The notes under the pieces are model-generated. The model ran no database searches, was not told the DNA's origin, and was given only the letters and a program-made list of their open reading frames with translations. A DNA stretch of 64,000 bases from Herbaspirillum sp. WKF16 (GTDB lineage Bacteria > Pseudomonadota > Gammaproteobacteria > Burkholderiales > Burkholderiaceae_D), in NCBI RefSeq assembly GCF_028993615.1, contig NZ_CP118632.1, forward strand, positions 3,410,001 to 3,474,000. Direction: 5' to 3'. A program made the position numbers and the translations under genes. Position 1 is the first letter of the stretch; each line of letters starts with the position of its first letter. Below are positions 41,894 to 52,040 of this stretch, in pieces.

Positions 41894-42346
41894 ATGGACG
41901 TACAGATTTCCCTTTCCACCGCCTCCCCTGTTGCGCGCGCATCGGTACGCGCGGCGGCCGCGCTGGCGCTGTGCTGCGTCGCCGCCTCGGCGCATGCGGA
42001 CTGGTCGCCGCTGGGCGACAACACCATCGGCAGCTTCTTCGTCGACAAGAACAGCATCGTGGTGACCCGCAGCATCCGCCAGGCGCAGATCCTGCTGAAC
42101 TGGACCCGCCCGCAGCTGTTGATGGGCCAGGGCAGCAAGACCTACTACACCTCCGAGATCTCGACCGCCTACTTCGACTGCAACAACCGCCAGCTCGGTT
42201 TCGGCAGCCGCAAGATGTACACCCAGCCCGACGGCAAGGGCACCTTGCTGCTGGCGCCGCAGTTGGCCTACTCCGACGTCAAGCTGCAGGATCCCATTCC
42301 CGGCTCCACCGGCGAGCGCGCCATCGAAGCCGTCTGCGGGAAATAG
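41894..42346 (+). CDS. Secreted protein with adhesin-E-like domain
   Basis: The 150-residue protein has a signal peptide (hydrophobic AAAALALCCVAASAHA, cut before DW near residue 36). The mature part begins DWSPLGDNTIGSFFVDKNSI and holds one Cys in TAYFDCNNRQLGFGS. This is the pattern of the surface-adhesin-E-like domain found in many short betaproteobacterial exported proteins, often without a proven adhesive role. An in-frame ATG at 41855 overlapping the previous small frame is an alternative start that adds 13 residues. A bidirectional terminator follows. Confidence 0.75.
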   Translation: MDVQISLSTASPVARASVRAAAALALCCVAASAHADWSPLGDNTIGSFFVDKNSIVVTRSIRQAQILLNWTRPQLLMGQGSKTYYTSEISTAYFDCNNRQLGFGSRKMYTQPDGKGTLLLAPQLAYSDVKLQDPIPGSTGERAIEAVCGK

Positions 42347-42365
42347 GCAGCGCCCGGAGGCCCGA

Positions 42366-42393
42366 AAAAAAGCGCCGTCGACGGCGCTTTTTT
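42366..42393. terminator. Bidirectional terminator
   Basis: AAAAAAGCGCC and GGCGCTTTTTT flank GTCGAC. It lies between the adhesin-E-like gene and the convergent permease gene. Confidence 0.9.
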
Positions 42394-42405
42394 CATGCCG
42401 GCGGC

Positions 42406-44367
42406 TCACACCTTCATCGGCAGGATCACCATCTGCAATCCATCGAAATGCAAGCGCCGTTGCACCGCCAGCGCCGCCTGGTTGTGCAGCAGCCGGATGA
42501 ACCAGTTGTCGCGCTCGAAGATGAGTTTGCTGGTGAAGAAGATCGCGTTGGGGTACTCCTTGCTGACCTCGAAGCACAGCCGCGTGACTTCCTGCACGGC
42601 ATCGGTGCCGAAGCCCAGCTTCGAACTCGCGGCCATGCCGTGGCTGCGGCAGAAGTCGACGAAGAACTGCAACGTGGCGTTGGCCTCGGCGCGCATCTGC
42701 TCGACCGCGCCTTCGCCGCCGTAGGCGTGCGAATCCACCGTGCGGGCGTTGACGAAGATGAAGTTCCTGAAGTGATCCGGGAACATGCGCTGCACCCACA
42801 GCAGCGCATGCAGGCCGCCGCCGCGCGACGTGCCGACGATGAACACCGCAGTCTGGTTGGCCGGATCGGGGACCACCTCGCCGGTCTGCATGCCGAAGGG
42901 CTGGTTGGCGAAGATCTGGTCCACCGTGCGGATCGCTTCCTTGGTCGCGCGATAGTGGTTGCGGATGGTGATGCACAGCGCCGACATCGCGGCGATGATC
43001 AGCGCCGTGGCCCAACCGCCGGCCGACATCTTCTCCACCAGCAGCACGCACAGGATGGAAAAGCAGATCAGGAAACCCGCCAGCGACAGCAGGAAGCGCC
43101 GCTTCCAGTGATCCAGCCGGCTGCGGTGGCGCCACCAGTAGCGGCACAGGCCGAACAGGGAAATCGCGAAGGTGAGGAACACCGAGATCGAGTACAGCAC
43201 GATCAGCAGCGTGACGCTGCCCTGGGTCCAGAACAGGATCGCCAGCGCCGCCACGCCCATCACCAGGATGCCGTTCTGCGTTACCAGCCGCGTGGAGAGA
43301 TAGCGGAATTTATGCGGCACCCAGGAGTCGGCCGCCATGTTGGAGAGCACCGCCGGCCCGCCCAGGAAGCCGGTATTGGCCGCCACGAACAACAACCCGG
43401 CCTCGAAGGCCAACACCACCACCAGCATCAGGTCGTTGACCCATTTGGCCTCGACGCCCAGGCTGCCGATGATGATGCGGAAGGCCGAGGCGTTGAGCGT
43501 CTCGCCCTCGACATGCTTCACATCCCACAGCAGGTAGAGCAGGAAGATGCCGCCGGCCGTGAAGGCCAGCGACAGCGCCATGTAGATCATGGTGACCTTG
43601 CCGGTGCGCACGCGCGGCTCGGCCAGCATGTTGACGTTGTTGGAGACCGCCTCCAGCCCGGTATAGGTGCCGCCGCCCTGCGAGTACGCCAGCAACAGCA
43701 TGGCCGCCACGCCCGACCAGCCGATATGCTCGGCCAGGCGACCGGTCTCGGCCAGGGTATCGGGCACCAGCGAAGGGAAGTGCCCCGCATGCGCGAAGAC
43801 GCCGTAGAGGATCAGCAGCAAGTGGGTCGCCACGAAGCCGAGGAAGATCGGCAGCAGGATCCGGATCGCCTCCTTCAGGCCGCGCAGGTTGAGCACGATC
43901 AGGACGCCGATGCAGATCGCCTCCACCCACAGCTTGTAGGGCTGGAAACCCAGCGGCAGCATCGACGCCAGCGCATCCACGCCGGAGGCCACCGAGATGG
44001 CGATGGTCAGCACGTAGTCGAGGATCAGCGCCACGCCCGAGACCAGTCCCAGGTAAGGACCGACCAGCTTGGTGGCGACCCGGTAGCCGCCCCCGCCGGT
44101 GGGGAACAGCTCGATCACCTGGTTGTAGGCCAGCGCGATGATGAACACCGTCAGCGCCGTGGCCAGCGCCAGGTACAGCCCGAGGTGGGTGTACTCCCCG
44201 AGCGCGCGGAAACTCTCTTCCGGCCCATAGGCCGAGGACGACAAGCCGTCCGCGCCCAGCCCCACCCACGCCAGGAATGCCACCAGGGCGAGCGAATGGC
44301 GGGTTTCGCTCTTCAAGGGATCGAGCGCCTTCCCGATCAGGATTTCACGTATCTTCAACGGCTTCAT
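42406..44367 (-). CDS. APC-superfamily permease with soluble C-terminal domain
   Basis: The 653-residue inner-membrane protein has about 12 hydrophobic segments in the first 500 residues, starting with SLALVAFLAWVGLGADGLSSSAYGPEE, a GxG-type APC substrate motif. A soluble tail of about 150 residues follows (TAVFIVGTSRGGGLHALLWVQRMFP) that looks like a regulatory domain. It is similar to KUP/APC hybrid permeases annotated as amino-acid or potassium transporters, and the substrate is unknown. The ATG at 44367 is chosen by homology to the conserved KPLKIREILIGKALDPL start. Confidence 0.85.
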   Translation of the reverse strand: MKPLKIREILIGKALDPLKSETRHSLALVAFLAWVGLGADGLSSSAYGPEESFRALGEYTHLGLYLALATALTVFIIALAYNQVIELFPTGGGGYRVATKLVGPYLGLVSGVALILDYVLTIAISVASGVDALASMLPLGFQPYKLWVEAICIGVLIVLNLRGLKEAIRILLPIFLGFVATHLLLILYGVFAHAGHFPSLVPDTLAETGRLAEHIGWSGVAAMLLLAYSQGGGTYTGLEAVSNNVNMLAEPRVRTGKVTMIYMALSLAFTAGGIFLLYLLWDVKHVEGETLNASAFRIIIGSLGVEAKWVNDLMLVVVLAFEAGLLFVAANTGFLGGPAVLSNMAADSWVPHKFRYLSTRLVTQNGILVMGVAALAILFWTQGSVTLLIVLYSISVFLTFAISLFGLCRYWWRHRSRLDHWKRRFLLSLAGFLICFSILCVLLVEKMSAGGWATALIIAAMSALCITIRNHYRATKEAIRTVDQIFANQPFGMQTGEVVPDPANQTAVFIVGTSRGGGLHALLWVQRMFPDHFRNFIFVNARTVDSHAYGGEGAVEQMRAEANATLQFFVDFCRSHGMAASSKLGFGTDAVQEVTRLCFEVSKEYPNAIFFTSKLIFERDNWFIRLLHNQAALAVQRRLHFDGLQMVILPMKV

Positions 44368-44490
44368 TGCGTCCGGCAGGCGCTGCAAGGCGCACCGCCG
44401 CGTGTTTTGCACAGTCCGCCATGATACCCGCATCCCCTTCCCGGCACTTGCCCACCGCCCCGAAATCGGTCATAATCTTCGGCTTGCGTT

Positions 44491-44575
44491 GCCGGGATGG
44501 CGGAATAGGTAGACGCACGGGACTCAAAATCCCGCGCCGCAAGGCGTGCCGGTTCGATTCCGGCTCCCGGCACCA
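44491..44575 (+). tRNA. tRNA-Leu (anticodon CAA)
   Basis: The acceptor stem GCCGGGA pairs with TCCCGGC, followed by the discriminator A and an encoded CCA. The anticodon loop is CTCAAAA with CAA at positions 34-36. The long variable arm (CGCCGCAAGGCG) is that of a class II leucine tRNA. The T loop is GGTTCGATTCC. It reads UUG codons. Confidence 0.97.
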
Positions 44576-44599
44576 GCCAGCATCAGGCAGTAAATCAGC

Positions 44600-44636
44600 A
44601 AAAAGCTCCTCGCATCGCGCAGGGGCTTTTTTGTTT
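44600..44636 (+). terminator. Terminator of tRNA-Leu
   Basis: GCTCCT pairs with AGGGGC (one G-U) between an A run and TTTTTTGTTTT. Confidence 0.8.
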
Positions 44637-44801
44637 TGCGCGTCGCCGATCCTCGCGCGACATTCGCTCTTCCCCACCCAAGTTCCTCGCGCCGCTCTCG
44701 CCGCCCCAGATGCCCGGCGCCGGTCCTGCGCGTCCATTGTCCCGAACATTCGTTCCGGAACTTGTCGGATCGACTATGGACAGCCTGCGGAGCTCCACTA
44801 T

Positions 44802-44821
44802 ATATTTACGCATGTAAATAT
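44802..44821. promoter_or_regulatory. AT-rich inverted repeat upstream of the lipoprotein operon
   Basis: ATATTTAC and GTAAATAT are perfect 8-bp arms around GCAT. It lies in an otherwise GC-rich region, 280 bases ahead of the CsgG-type gene, and looks like an operator or promoter. Confidence 0.5.
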
Positions 44822-45100
44822 CCGGACGGCCGAGGCCGAGGGGACCGGGACAACAAGAACACGGGGAAATCTGCAACATGCAAAACAATCGAGCGTTTAC
44901 TACAGACTCGGTCCGCAACTCCTGCTTTACTTCCATTCCCGATCCCGGGCGCATCGCCCGGCGATCGTCGTCGAGCCGTCTCCATTGAAATAGCCGTCGG
45001 CTGCCTGTCCCGCGGACAGCGCAACGTCGGCGCGCGTCGTTACTTCATGCAGCACCCGGCCCCAACACGGCCATTCGTTCAACAAGAAAGAGGAAAAACC

Positions 45101-45796
45101 ATGTCAAAGAAGTCGGTCACATCCGCGGCCAAGCCAGCGCTCACCGCCGTCGCGGCGCTCATCGTCGCCGCCGGCCTCGCCGGTTGCGCAACGGAGAGCT
45201 CCCGTACCCTGGAAGTGGCCAAGGTCAACAGCGCGTCGCAGGCATACCAGGGCGCGCGCAGCCCGATCGCGGTGGGCAAGTTCGACAACCGCTCCAGCTA
45301 CATGCGCGGCCTGTTCACCGACAGCGTCGACCGACTGGGCGGCCAGGCCAAGACCATCCTGATCACCCACCTGCAGCAGAGCAACCGCTTCAGCGTCATG
45401 GACCGCGACAACATGGCCGAGCTGGCCCAGGAAGCCAAGCTGAACAAGCAGGCGCAGGACCTCAAGGGCGCCAGCTTCGTCGTCACCGGCGACGTCACCG
45501 AGTTCGGCCGCAAGGAAACCGGCGACCGCCAGCTGTTCGGCATCCTCGGCCGCGGCAAGTCGCAGATCGCCTACGCCAAGGTCAACCTGAACATCGTCAA
45601 TGTCTCGACCTCGCAGGTGGTGTACTCGGTGCAGGGCGCCGGCGAATACAGCCTGGACAACCGCGAGATCATCGGCTTCGGCGGCACCGCCAGCTATGAC
45701 TCCACCCTCAACGGCAAGGTGCTGGACCTGGCCATCCGCGAGGCCGTCAACAATCTGGTGACCGGCATCGATTCCGGCGCATGGAAGCCGCAATAA
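45101..45796 (+). CDS. CsgG/HfaB-family lipoprotein
   Basis: The 231-residue protein has a lipobox GLAGC with Cys29. The CsgG-type core includes SPIAVGKFDNRSSYMRGLF, FSVMDRDNMAELAQEAKLN and SFVVTGDVTEFGRKE. CsgG forms the curli export pore in E. coli. This protein belongs to the shorter relatives found with DUF4810 and DUF799 lipoproteins, where no curli genes exist. The three are adjacent and co-directional here and probably form one outer-membrane complex. AGAGGA precedes the ATG. Confidence 0.88.
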   Translation: MSKKSVTSAAKPALTAVAALIVAAGLAGCATESSRTLEVAKVNSASQAYQGARSPIAVGKFDNRSSYMRGLFTDSVDRLGGQAKTILITHLQQSNRFSVMDRDNMAELAQEAKLNKQAQDLKGASFVVTGDVTEFGRKETGDRQLFGILGRGKSQIAYAKVNLNIVNVSTSQVVYSVQGAGEYSLDNREIIGFGGTASYDSTLNGKVLDLAIREAVNNLVTGIDSGAWKPQ

Positions 45797-45828
45797 ACGA
45801 CCTTTCCACCATTGCATCCATCACGACA

Positions 45829-46194
45829 ATGAACAAGATCATCGCAACAAGCCTGGTGGCCGCGCTGGCCATCGCGCTGACCGGCTGCGCCCAGCCGCGC
45901 AAGTCCCTGTATGGCTGGGGCGCCTACCAGCAGCAGGTCTACGCCCACTTCAAGACCGAGAACGAGGGCAACGAGCAGCAGATCGCCGCGCTGGAAGAGA
46001 GCCTGCAGAAGATGCGCGCCGGCGGCGAAGCCGCGCCCCCGGGCTATCACGCCCACCTGGGCATGCTGTACGCGGCCGTCGGCAAGGACGACCAGCTGGT
46101 CCAGGAACTGGAGACCGAAAAGACCCTGTTCCCGGAATCGACCCCGTACATGGATTTCCTGATGCGCAATTACAAGAAGGGAGTGGCCAAATGA
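45829..46194 (+). CDS. DUF4810-family lipoprotein
   Basis: The 121-residue protein has a lipobox LTGC with Cys20, then the conserved KSLYGWGAYQQQVYAHFK block and a helical region of tetratricopeptide-like look (PGYHAHLGMLYAAVGKDDQLVQELETEKTLFPES). It always travels with CsgG-like and DUF799 lipoproteins. It begins 32 bases after the CsgG-type stop. Confidence 0.85.
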   Translation: MNKIIATSLVAALAIALTGCAQPRKSLYGWGAYQQQVYAHFKTENEGNEQQIAALEESLQKMRAGGEAAPPGYHAHLGMLYAAVGKDDQLVQELETEKTLFPESTPYMDFLMRNYKKGVAK

Positions 46195-46853
46195 TGTTCA
46201 GCAAATTCAAGGCCATCGGCGCCGCCCTGCTGCTGGCGGCGCTGGCCACCGGCTGCGCGACCCAGCAAAAGCCTTACGACTACGCCGCGTTCAAGCAGGC
46301 GCGCCCGGCCTCCATCCTGGTGCTGCCGCCGCTCAACAGCTCGCCTGAAGTGGTCGCGCCCTACGGGATGCTGTCCCAGGTCACCTATCCGCTGGCCGAG
46401 TCCGGCTACTACGTGATCCCGGTGTCGCTGGCCGCCGAGACCTTCAAGCAGAACGGTCTCACCAGCGCCGCGGACATCCATAACCTGCCGCCGCCCAAGC
46501 TGCGCCAGATCTTCGGCGCCGACTCGGCCCTGTACATCAACGTCAAGGACTACGGCACCTCCTACAAGGTCGTCAGCAGCGCCACGGTGGTCACCGCGGA
46601 CGCCAAGCTGGTCGACCTGCGTTCGGGCCAGGTTCTGTGGGAAGGCAGCGCCTCGGCCTCCAGCGCGGAGGGCCAGCAGAACTCCGGCGGCCTGGTCGGC
46701 ATGCTGGTGAGCGCGGTGGTCAACCAGATCATCGGCACGGTCAGCGACGCCAGCTTCGGCATGGCGGGCGTCACCAGCCAGCGCCTGTTGATGGCGGGCC
46801 GCAAGAACGGCATGCTGTACGGCCCGCGTTCGCCGCAGTACGAGAAGGACTGA
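46191..46853 (+). CDS. DUF799 (GNA1162-like) lipoprotein
   Basis: The 220-residue protein has a lipobox ATGC with Cys22. The core KPYDYAAFKQARPASILVLPPLNSSPEV and YYVIPVSLAAETFKQNGL is that of the DUF799 family, whose neisserial member GNA1162 is a surface lipoprotein with a TolB-like fold. It overlaps the DUF4810 stop by four bases and is the last gene of the three-gene operon. Confidence 0.87.
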   Translation: MMFSKFKAIGAALLLAALATGCATQQKPYDYAAFKQARPASILVLPPLNSSPEVVAPYGMLSQVTYPLAESGYYVIPVSLAAETFKQNGLTSAADIHNLPPPKLRQIFGADSALYINVKDYGTSYKVVSSATVVTADAKLVDLRSGQVLWEGSASASSAEGQQNSGGLVGMLVSAVVNQIIGTVSDASFGMAGVTSQRLLMAGRKNGMLYGPRSPQYEKD

Positions 46854-46881
46854 AGCGACGGGGTCATCCTCCGCACGCCAG

Positions 46882-46913
46882 AAAAAAAGCCCGCGCGATG
46901 CGGGCTTTTTTTT
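46882..46913. terminator. Bidirectional terminator after the lipoprotein operon
   Basis: AAAAAAAGCCCGC and GCGGGCTTTTTTTT close a 5-nt loop between convergent genes. Confidence 0.92.
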
Positions 46914-46944
46914 GCGTCCTCGGCCGCGATGCCGCTGCGCGCCG

Positions 46945-48281
<1,337 letters not shown>

Positions 48282-48285
<4 letters not shown>

Positions 48286-50093
48286 GCCTCTCCATTCGGA
48301 AGTGTCAGGAGCGGCAGGCGCACGACGAACTCGGCGCCGCCCTCCTCGTGGTTATGCGCGGTGAGCTGGCCGTTCATCGCCTGCACGATGGACGAGGAAA
48401 TCGCCAGCCCCAGGCCCAGCCCCTTGCTGGACGACTTGGTGGTGAAGAAAGGTTCGAACAGGTGCGGCGCGACCTCGTCGGCGATGCCGGCGCCGGAGTC
48501 GCGGATACGCACCACGGCCTGCCCGTCCTCGACGTCCAGCAGCACGCAGACGCGCTTGGCCGGCGCCTCCTCGACCGCGTCCAGCGCATTGCGCAGCAGG
48601 TTGATCAGCACCTGCTCGGTGCGCACCGCGTCGCCGGTCACGCTGGCCGCCTGCCGCACCTCGATGGCAATGCCTACGCCGTGATTCTGGAACTCGCTGC
48701 CCAGCAGCAGCGCCGCGGCCTCGATGGTCTGGCGCAGGTCCACGGTTGCGACCGCCTCGCCGCTCTTGCGCGCAAAGCCCTTGAGCTGGCCGATGATCTT
48801 GCCCATGTTGGCGCTGGCGCTGCTGATGTGTTCCAGGTTCTCCGCCACCTGCGCCGTCTGGCCGCGCGCCAGGAACTTCACCGAATTGTCGGCGAAGGCG
48901 CGGATCGCCGCCAGCGGCTGGTTCAGCTCATGCGTGACACCGGCCGCCATCTGCCCCAGCATGGCCAGCTTGCCGGCCTGCACCAGTTCGTTCTGGGTAG
49001 TGCGCAAGAGGCTCTCGGTCTGCTGCAGCTTGTCGTACTTGGCGGCGATGGCCTGGTTGGCGGCGGTCAGCTCGCCGGTGCGCTGGGCGATGCGCAGGTC
49101 CAGCTCCTCGGCCGCGCGGCGCAGCGCGTCGCGCGACTCCATGCGCTCCTGCAGGCGGCGGCGGTGCTGGTACCAGGCCAGCAGCGAAATCGCCAGCGCC
49201 GCCATGCCCAGAGCGGCCGCCATGGCCGAGAGCATGGCCGAACGCGCCATGCGCGCCTGCGAGGGGAACAGCATCAGCTTCCAACCCAGCCGTCCGACCG
49301 GGCGCGACACGTGCTCGCCGAAGCCGCGCTGCAGTTGCGCCGGCAAGGCCGACACCGGCGTGATCGGCTGGTCGGCGTACTGGTGGGTGCCGGCCAGCGC
49401 CTGCTGCATCGGGCCGGTCAGCGGCCGCAGGCTGTGGTACTTCCATTCCGGGCGGTTGCTGAGGAAGACCACGCCGCCGGCATCGGTGAGCGTGATCGGG
49501 TCGGCGCTGCTGCGCCAGGTATGCTCGAACTCGGCCAGGTCCACCTTGACCACCATCACGCCGATGGGCAGGTCGCCATCGGCCTGGTCCTGGCGGCGAT
49601 AGATGGGCTGGGCGATGAAGTAGCCCGGCTCGCTGGAGACATTGCCGATGCCGTAGAAGCGCCCCGCCCGGCCTTGCACCGCCTCGCTGAAATACGGGCG
49701 GAAGCCGAAATCGCGGCCGACGAAGCTGAACTCGTCGTCCCAGTTGCTCGACGCCAGGGTCAACCCGGCGCGGTTGATCATGAAGATGTGCACCGCGCGC
49801 GACTGTTGCTGGATGGTCTTGAAAGCGCGATTGAGGCGGTCGACCGCCACCGCGTCCTCGGGATGCTGCAACACCTGGCGCACGTCGGACTGGAAACCCA
49901 GCGCGAACGGCAAGGCCTCGAACTTCTGCAGGATGGACTCCAGGTCGAGCGCCGCGATCTGCAGCTGGGCCGCGCCCATGCTCTTCTGGTCGGCGCGGGC
50001 CTTGTTCAGCGCGAGCCGGTACGTGATCCCGCACACCAGCAGCGTGGCGGCGACGAACACGGCGAACAGCAGCAGGTTTCTTCTGGCTCTCAT
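48282..50093 (-). CDS. dctB: Sensor histidine kinase (DctB/MifS type)
   Basis: The 603-residue protein has a membrane segment near 8-26 and a second near 285-310, around a double-Cache periplasmic sensor of about 260 residues, the DctB layout. A coiled-coil follows (about 320-375), then the H box AAGVTHELNQPLAAIRAFAD and an ATP-binding domain (INLLRNALDA, DSGAGIADEV, SSKGLGLGLAIS). DctB senses C4-dicarboxylates. With the adjacent permease, alpha-ketoglutarate or a C4 acid is likely. The ATG at 50093 has no clear ribosome site. Confidence 0.9.
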
Positions 50094-50218
50094 GGAAATC
50101 GGCAAAGGCGTGAGGACGGCGGATGCGACGCGGCGCCCCGAAAGGCGCCGCGACGAAAACGGGATCCAATCCCTAATGATAGCGCGGGGCGGGCGCCAAG
50201 CCTGCCCCGCGCGCCGGA

Positions 50219-51586
50219 TCAGGCCGGCTTGTGCTGCTTGGCGCCGGCGCTGCCGGCGGCGTCCTGCTCCGGTTCCATGTCGATGTTGTCGTGCAGGTGG
50301 CCGTCGCGCTGCGGGTCGGGCATGCGCAGGGTAACGATCAGCGCCACCAGGCACAGCGCGGTCACGTACCAGTAGAAGCTCGACTCCATGCCGGCCGACT
50401 TCAGCGACAGCGCCACGAACTCGGCCGAGCCGCCGAAGATGGCGTTGCCCACCGCGTACGACAGGCCCACGCCCAGCGCGCGCACCTCGGCCGGGAACAT
50501 CTCGGCCTTGATCAGGCCGCCGATCGAGGTATAGAAGCTGACGATGGTCAGTGCCAGGATGGCCAGGCCGAAGGCGGCGTAGGGGCTGCTCACGTCCTTC
50601 AGCAGATGCAGGATCGGGAAGGTGCAGATCATGCCCAGGAAGCAGAAGCACAGCATGGAGTTGCGGCGGCCGATCTTGTCCGAGATGGCGCCGAAGATCG
50701 GCTGCAGGATCATGTAGACGAACAGCGCGCCGGTCATCACGCCGTTGGCGATCTTGGGATCCATGCCGGCGGTGTTGACCAGGTACTTCTGCATGTAGGT
50801 AGTGAAGGTGTAGAACATCAGCGAGCCGCCGGCGGTGAACCCGACCACGTTGATGAAGGCGCGCTTGTGCTGCAGCAGGCCCTTGAGCGTGCCGGCGTCC
50901 TTCTTCTTGCGCACGCCTTCCGACGCCGTCTCAGCCAGCGAGCTGCGCAGGTACATCGCCACCAGCGCGCCGACCGCGCCCAGCACGAAGGGCACGCGCC
51001 AGCCCCAGGCCATCAGCTCTTCCTTCGACAGCCACTGCTGCATGCCGAACAGCACCAGCACCGCCAGCAGTTGGCCGCCGATCAGCGTCACGTATTGGAA
51101 CGAGGCGAAGAAGCCGCGGCGGCCGTTGGGCGCCACCTCGCTCATATAGGTCGCCGAAGTGCCGTATTCGCCGCCCACCGAGAGCCCCTGGAACAGGCGC
51201 GCCACCAGCAGCAGCGCCGGCGCCCAGGCGCCGATGGCGGCGTAGGTCGGCATCAGCGCCACGGCCAGCGAGCCGCCGCACATCATCAGCACCGAGATCA
51301 GCATGGAGTTCTTGCGGCCGTGCTTGTCGGCGATGCGGCCGAACAGCCAGCCGCCGATCGGACGCATCAGGAAGCCGGCGGCGAACACGCCGGCGGTGTT
51401 CAACAGCTGGGTGGTCGGGTCGCCCTTGGGAAAGAAGGCCGGCGCGAAGTAGATCGCGCAGAAGGAATAGACGTAGAAGTCGAACCACTCGACCAGGTTG
51501 CCGGACGAGGCGCCGAGGATGGCGAAGATGCGCTTGCGGTACTCCGCCGCGCTCAGCGTTGCGGCTGCTTGTGGTTTGTCGCTCAT
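50219..51586 (-). CDS. MHS-family MFS symporter, probable alpha-ketoglutarate permease
   Basis: The 455-residue protein has 12 membrane helices and the metabolite:H+ symporter signatures [19 protein letters not shown] and [21 protein letters not shown]. It is closest in look to KgtP-type alpha-ketoglutarate permeases. AGGAG lies seven bases ahead of the ATG. A sigma-54 promoter about 230 bases upstream and the DctB/DctD pair downstream in the same direction indicate RpoN-dependent induction by its own substrate. Confidence 0.87.
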   Translation of the reverse strand: MSDKPQAAATLSAAEYRKRIFAILGASSGNLVEWFDFYVYSFCAIYFAPAFFPKGDPTTQLLNTAGVFAAGFLMRPIGGWLFGRIADKHGRKNSMLISVLMMCGGSLAVALMPTYAAIGAWAPALLLVARLFQGLSVGGEYGTSATYMSEVAPNGRRGFFASFQYVTLIGGQLLAVLVLFGMQQWLSKEELMAWGWRVPFVLGAVGALVAMYLRSSLAETASEGVRKKKDAGTLKGLLQHKRAFINVVGFTAGGSLMFYTFTTYMQKYLVNTAGMDPKIANGVMTGALFVYMILQPIFGAISDKIGRRNSMLCFCFLGMICTFPILHLLKDVSSPYAAFGLAILALTIVSFYTSIGGLIKAEMFPAEVRALGVGLSYAVGNAIFGGSAEFVALSLKSAGMESSFYWYVTALCLVALIVTLRMPDPQRDGHLHDNIDMEPEQDAAGSAGAKQHKPA

Positions 51587-51818
51587 GGATATCTCCTGTA
51601 AAGGCCGCTTCCTCCCTCTTCGAATCGGCGGCCGGGTGAGTCCAGTCATTGCCGCGCGGGCGCCGGCTCGGACGGCCGTTTGCCTGCGGCGAAGACGCTT
51701 GATATGGACGATGTGAAACGGGTAAGGACAATCGGGACGGCACGACGCGAACGCGTCTGCGGGATGCTTGCCTGCATCGTGTCTGTCTCCGTTTTTGCTT
51801 TACTTGTGCGGGAGGCAT

Positions 51819-51834
51819 TGCAGGCTTCGTGCCA
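51819..51834 (-). promoter_or_regulatory. Sigma-54 promoter of the dicarboxylate permease gene
   Basis: The minus strand reads TGGCACGAAGCCTGCA. The consensus is TGGCACG-N4-TTGCA, and the GG and GC are ten bases apart as required. The start would be near 51808, giving a leader of about 220 nt. Confidence 0.75.
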
Positions 51835-51922
51835 GAAGATGGATGAGGGCGGAGCTAACTTAAGCCGTTGTTTTTAAACGAGTTTATTTGAGTTGAAGTA
51901 TGCGGCGACGCAGCAATCGCGC

Positions 51923-51962
51923 GGATTCCCGGAATCATCGGCGGCTGGCTTTCCGGGAATCC
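51923..51962. repeat. 12-bp inverted repeat upstream of the sigma-54 promoter
   Basis: GGATTCCCGGAA and TTCCGGGAATCC are perfect arms separated by 16 bases. The centre lies about 110 bases upstream of the promoter, a usual place for an activator site. It also resembles a decayed copy of the dispersed palindromic element, so its role is open. Confidence 0.45.
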
Positions 51963-52040
51963 AGCCTTTGCAAATGTGCGCGCTGGAGAATTTGCCGGGG
52001 TCCGGTAACGCTTGCCATACCTCGCCATCGCCGCTTGGCT

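Larger units (their letters stand above)
44576..45100. other. Intergenic region between tRNA-Leu and the CsgG-type lipoprotein gene
   Basis: It holds the tRNA terminator (44600-44636) and an inverted repeat at 44802-44821. No gene is supported. The untranslated leader of the lipoprotein operon may be long. Confidence 0.5.
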
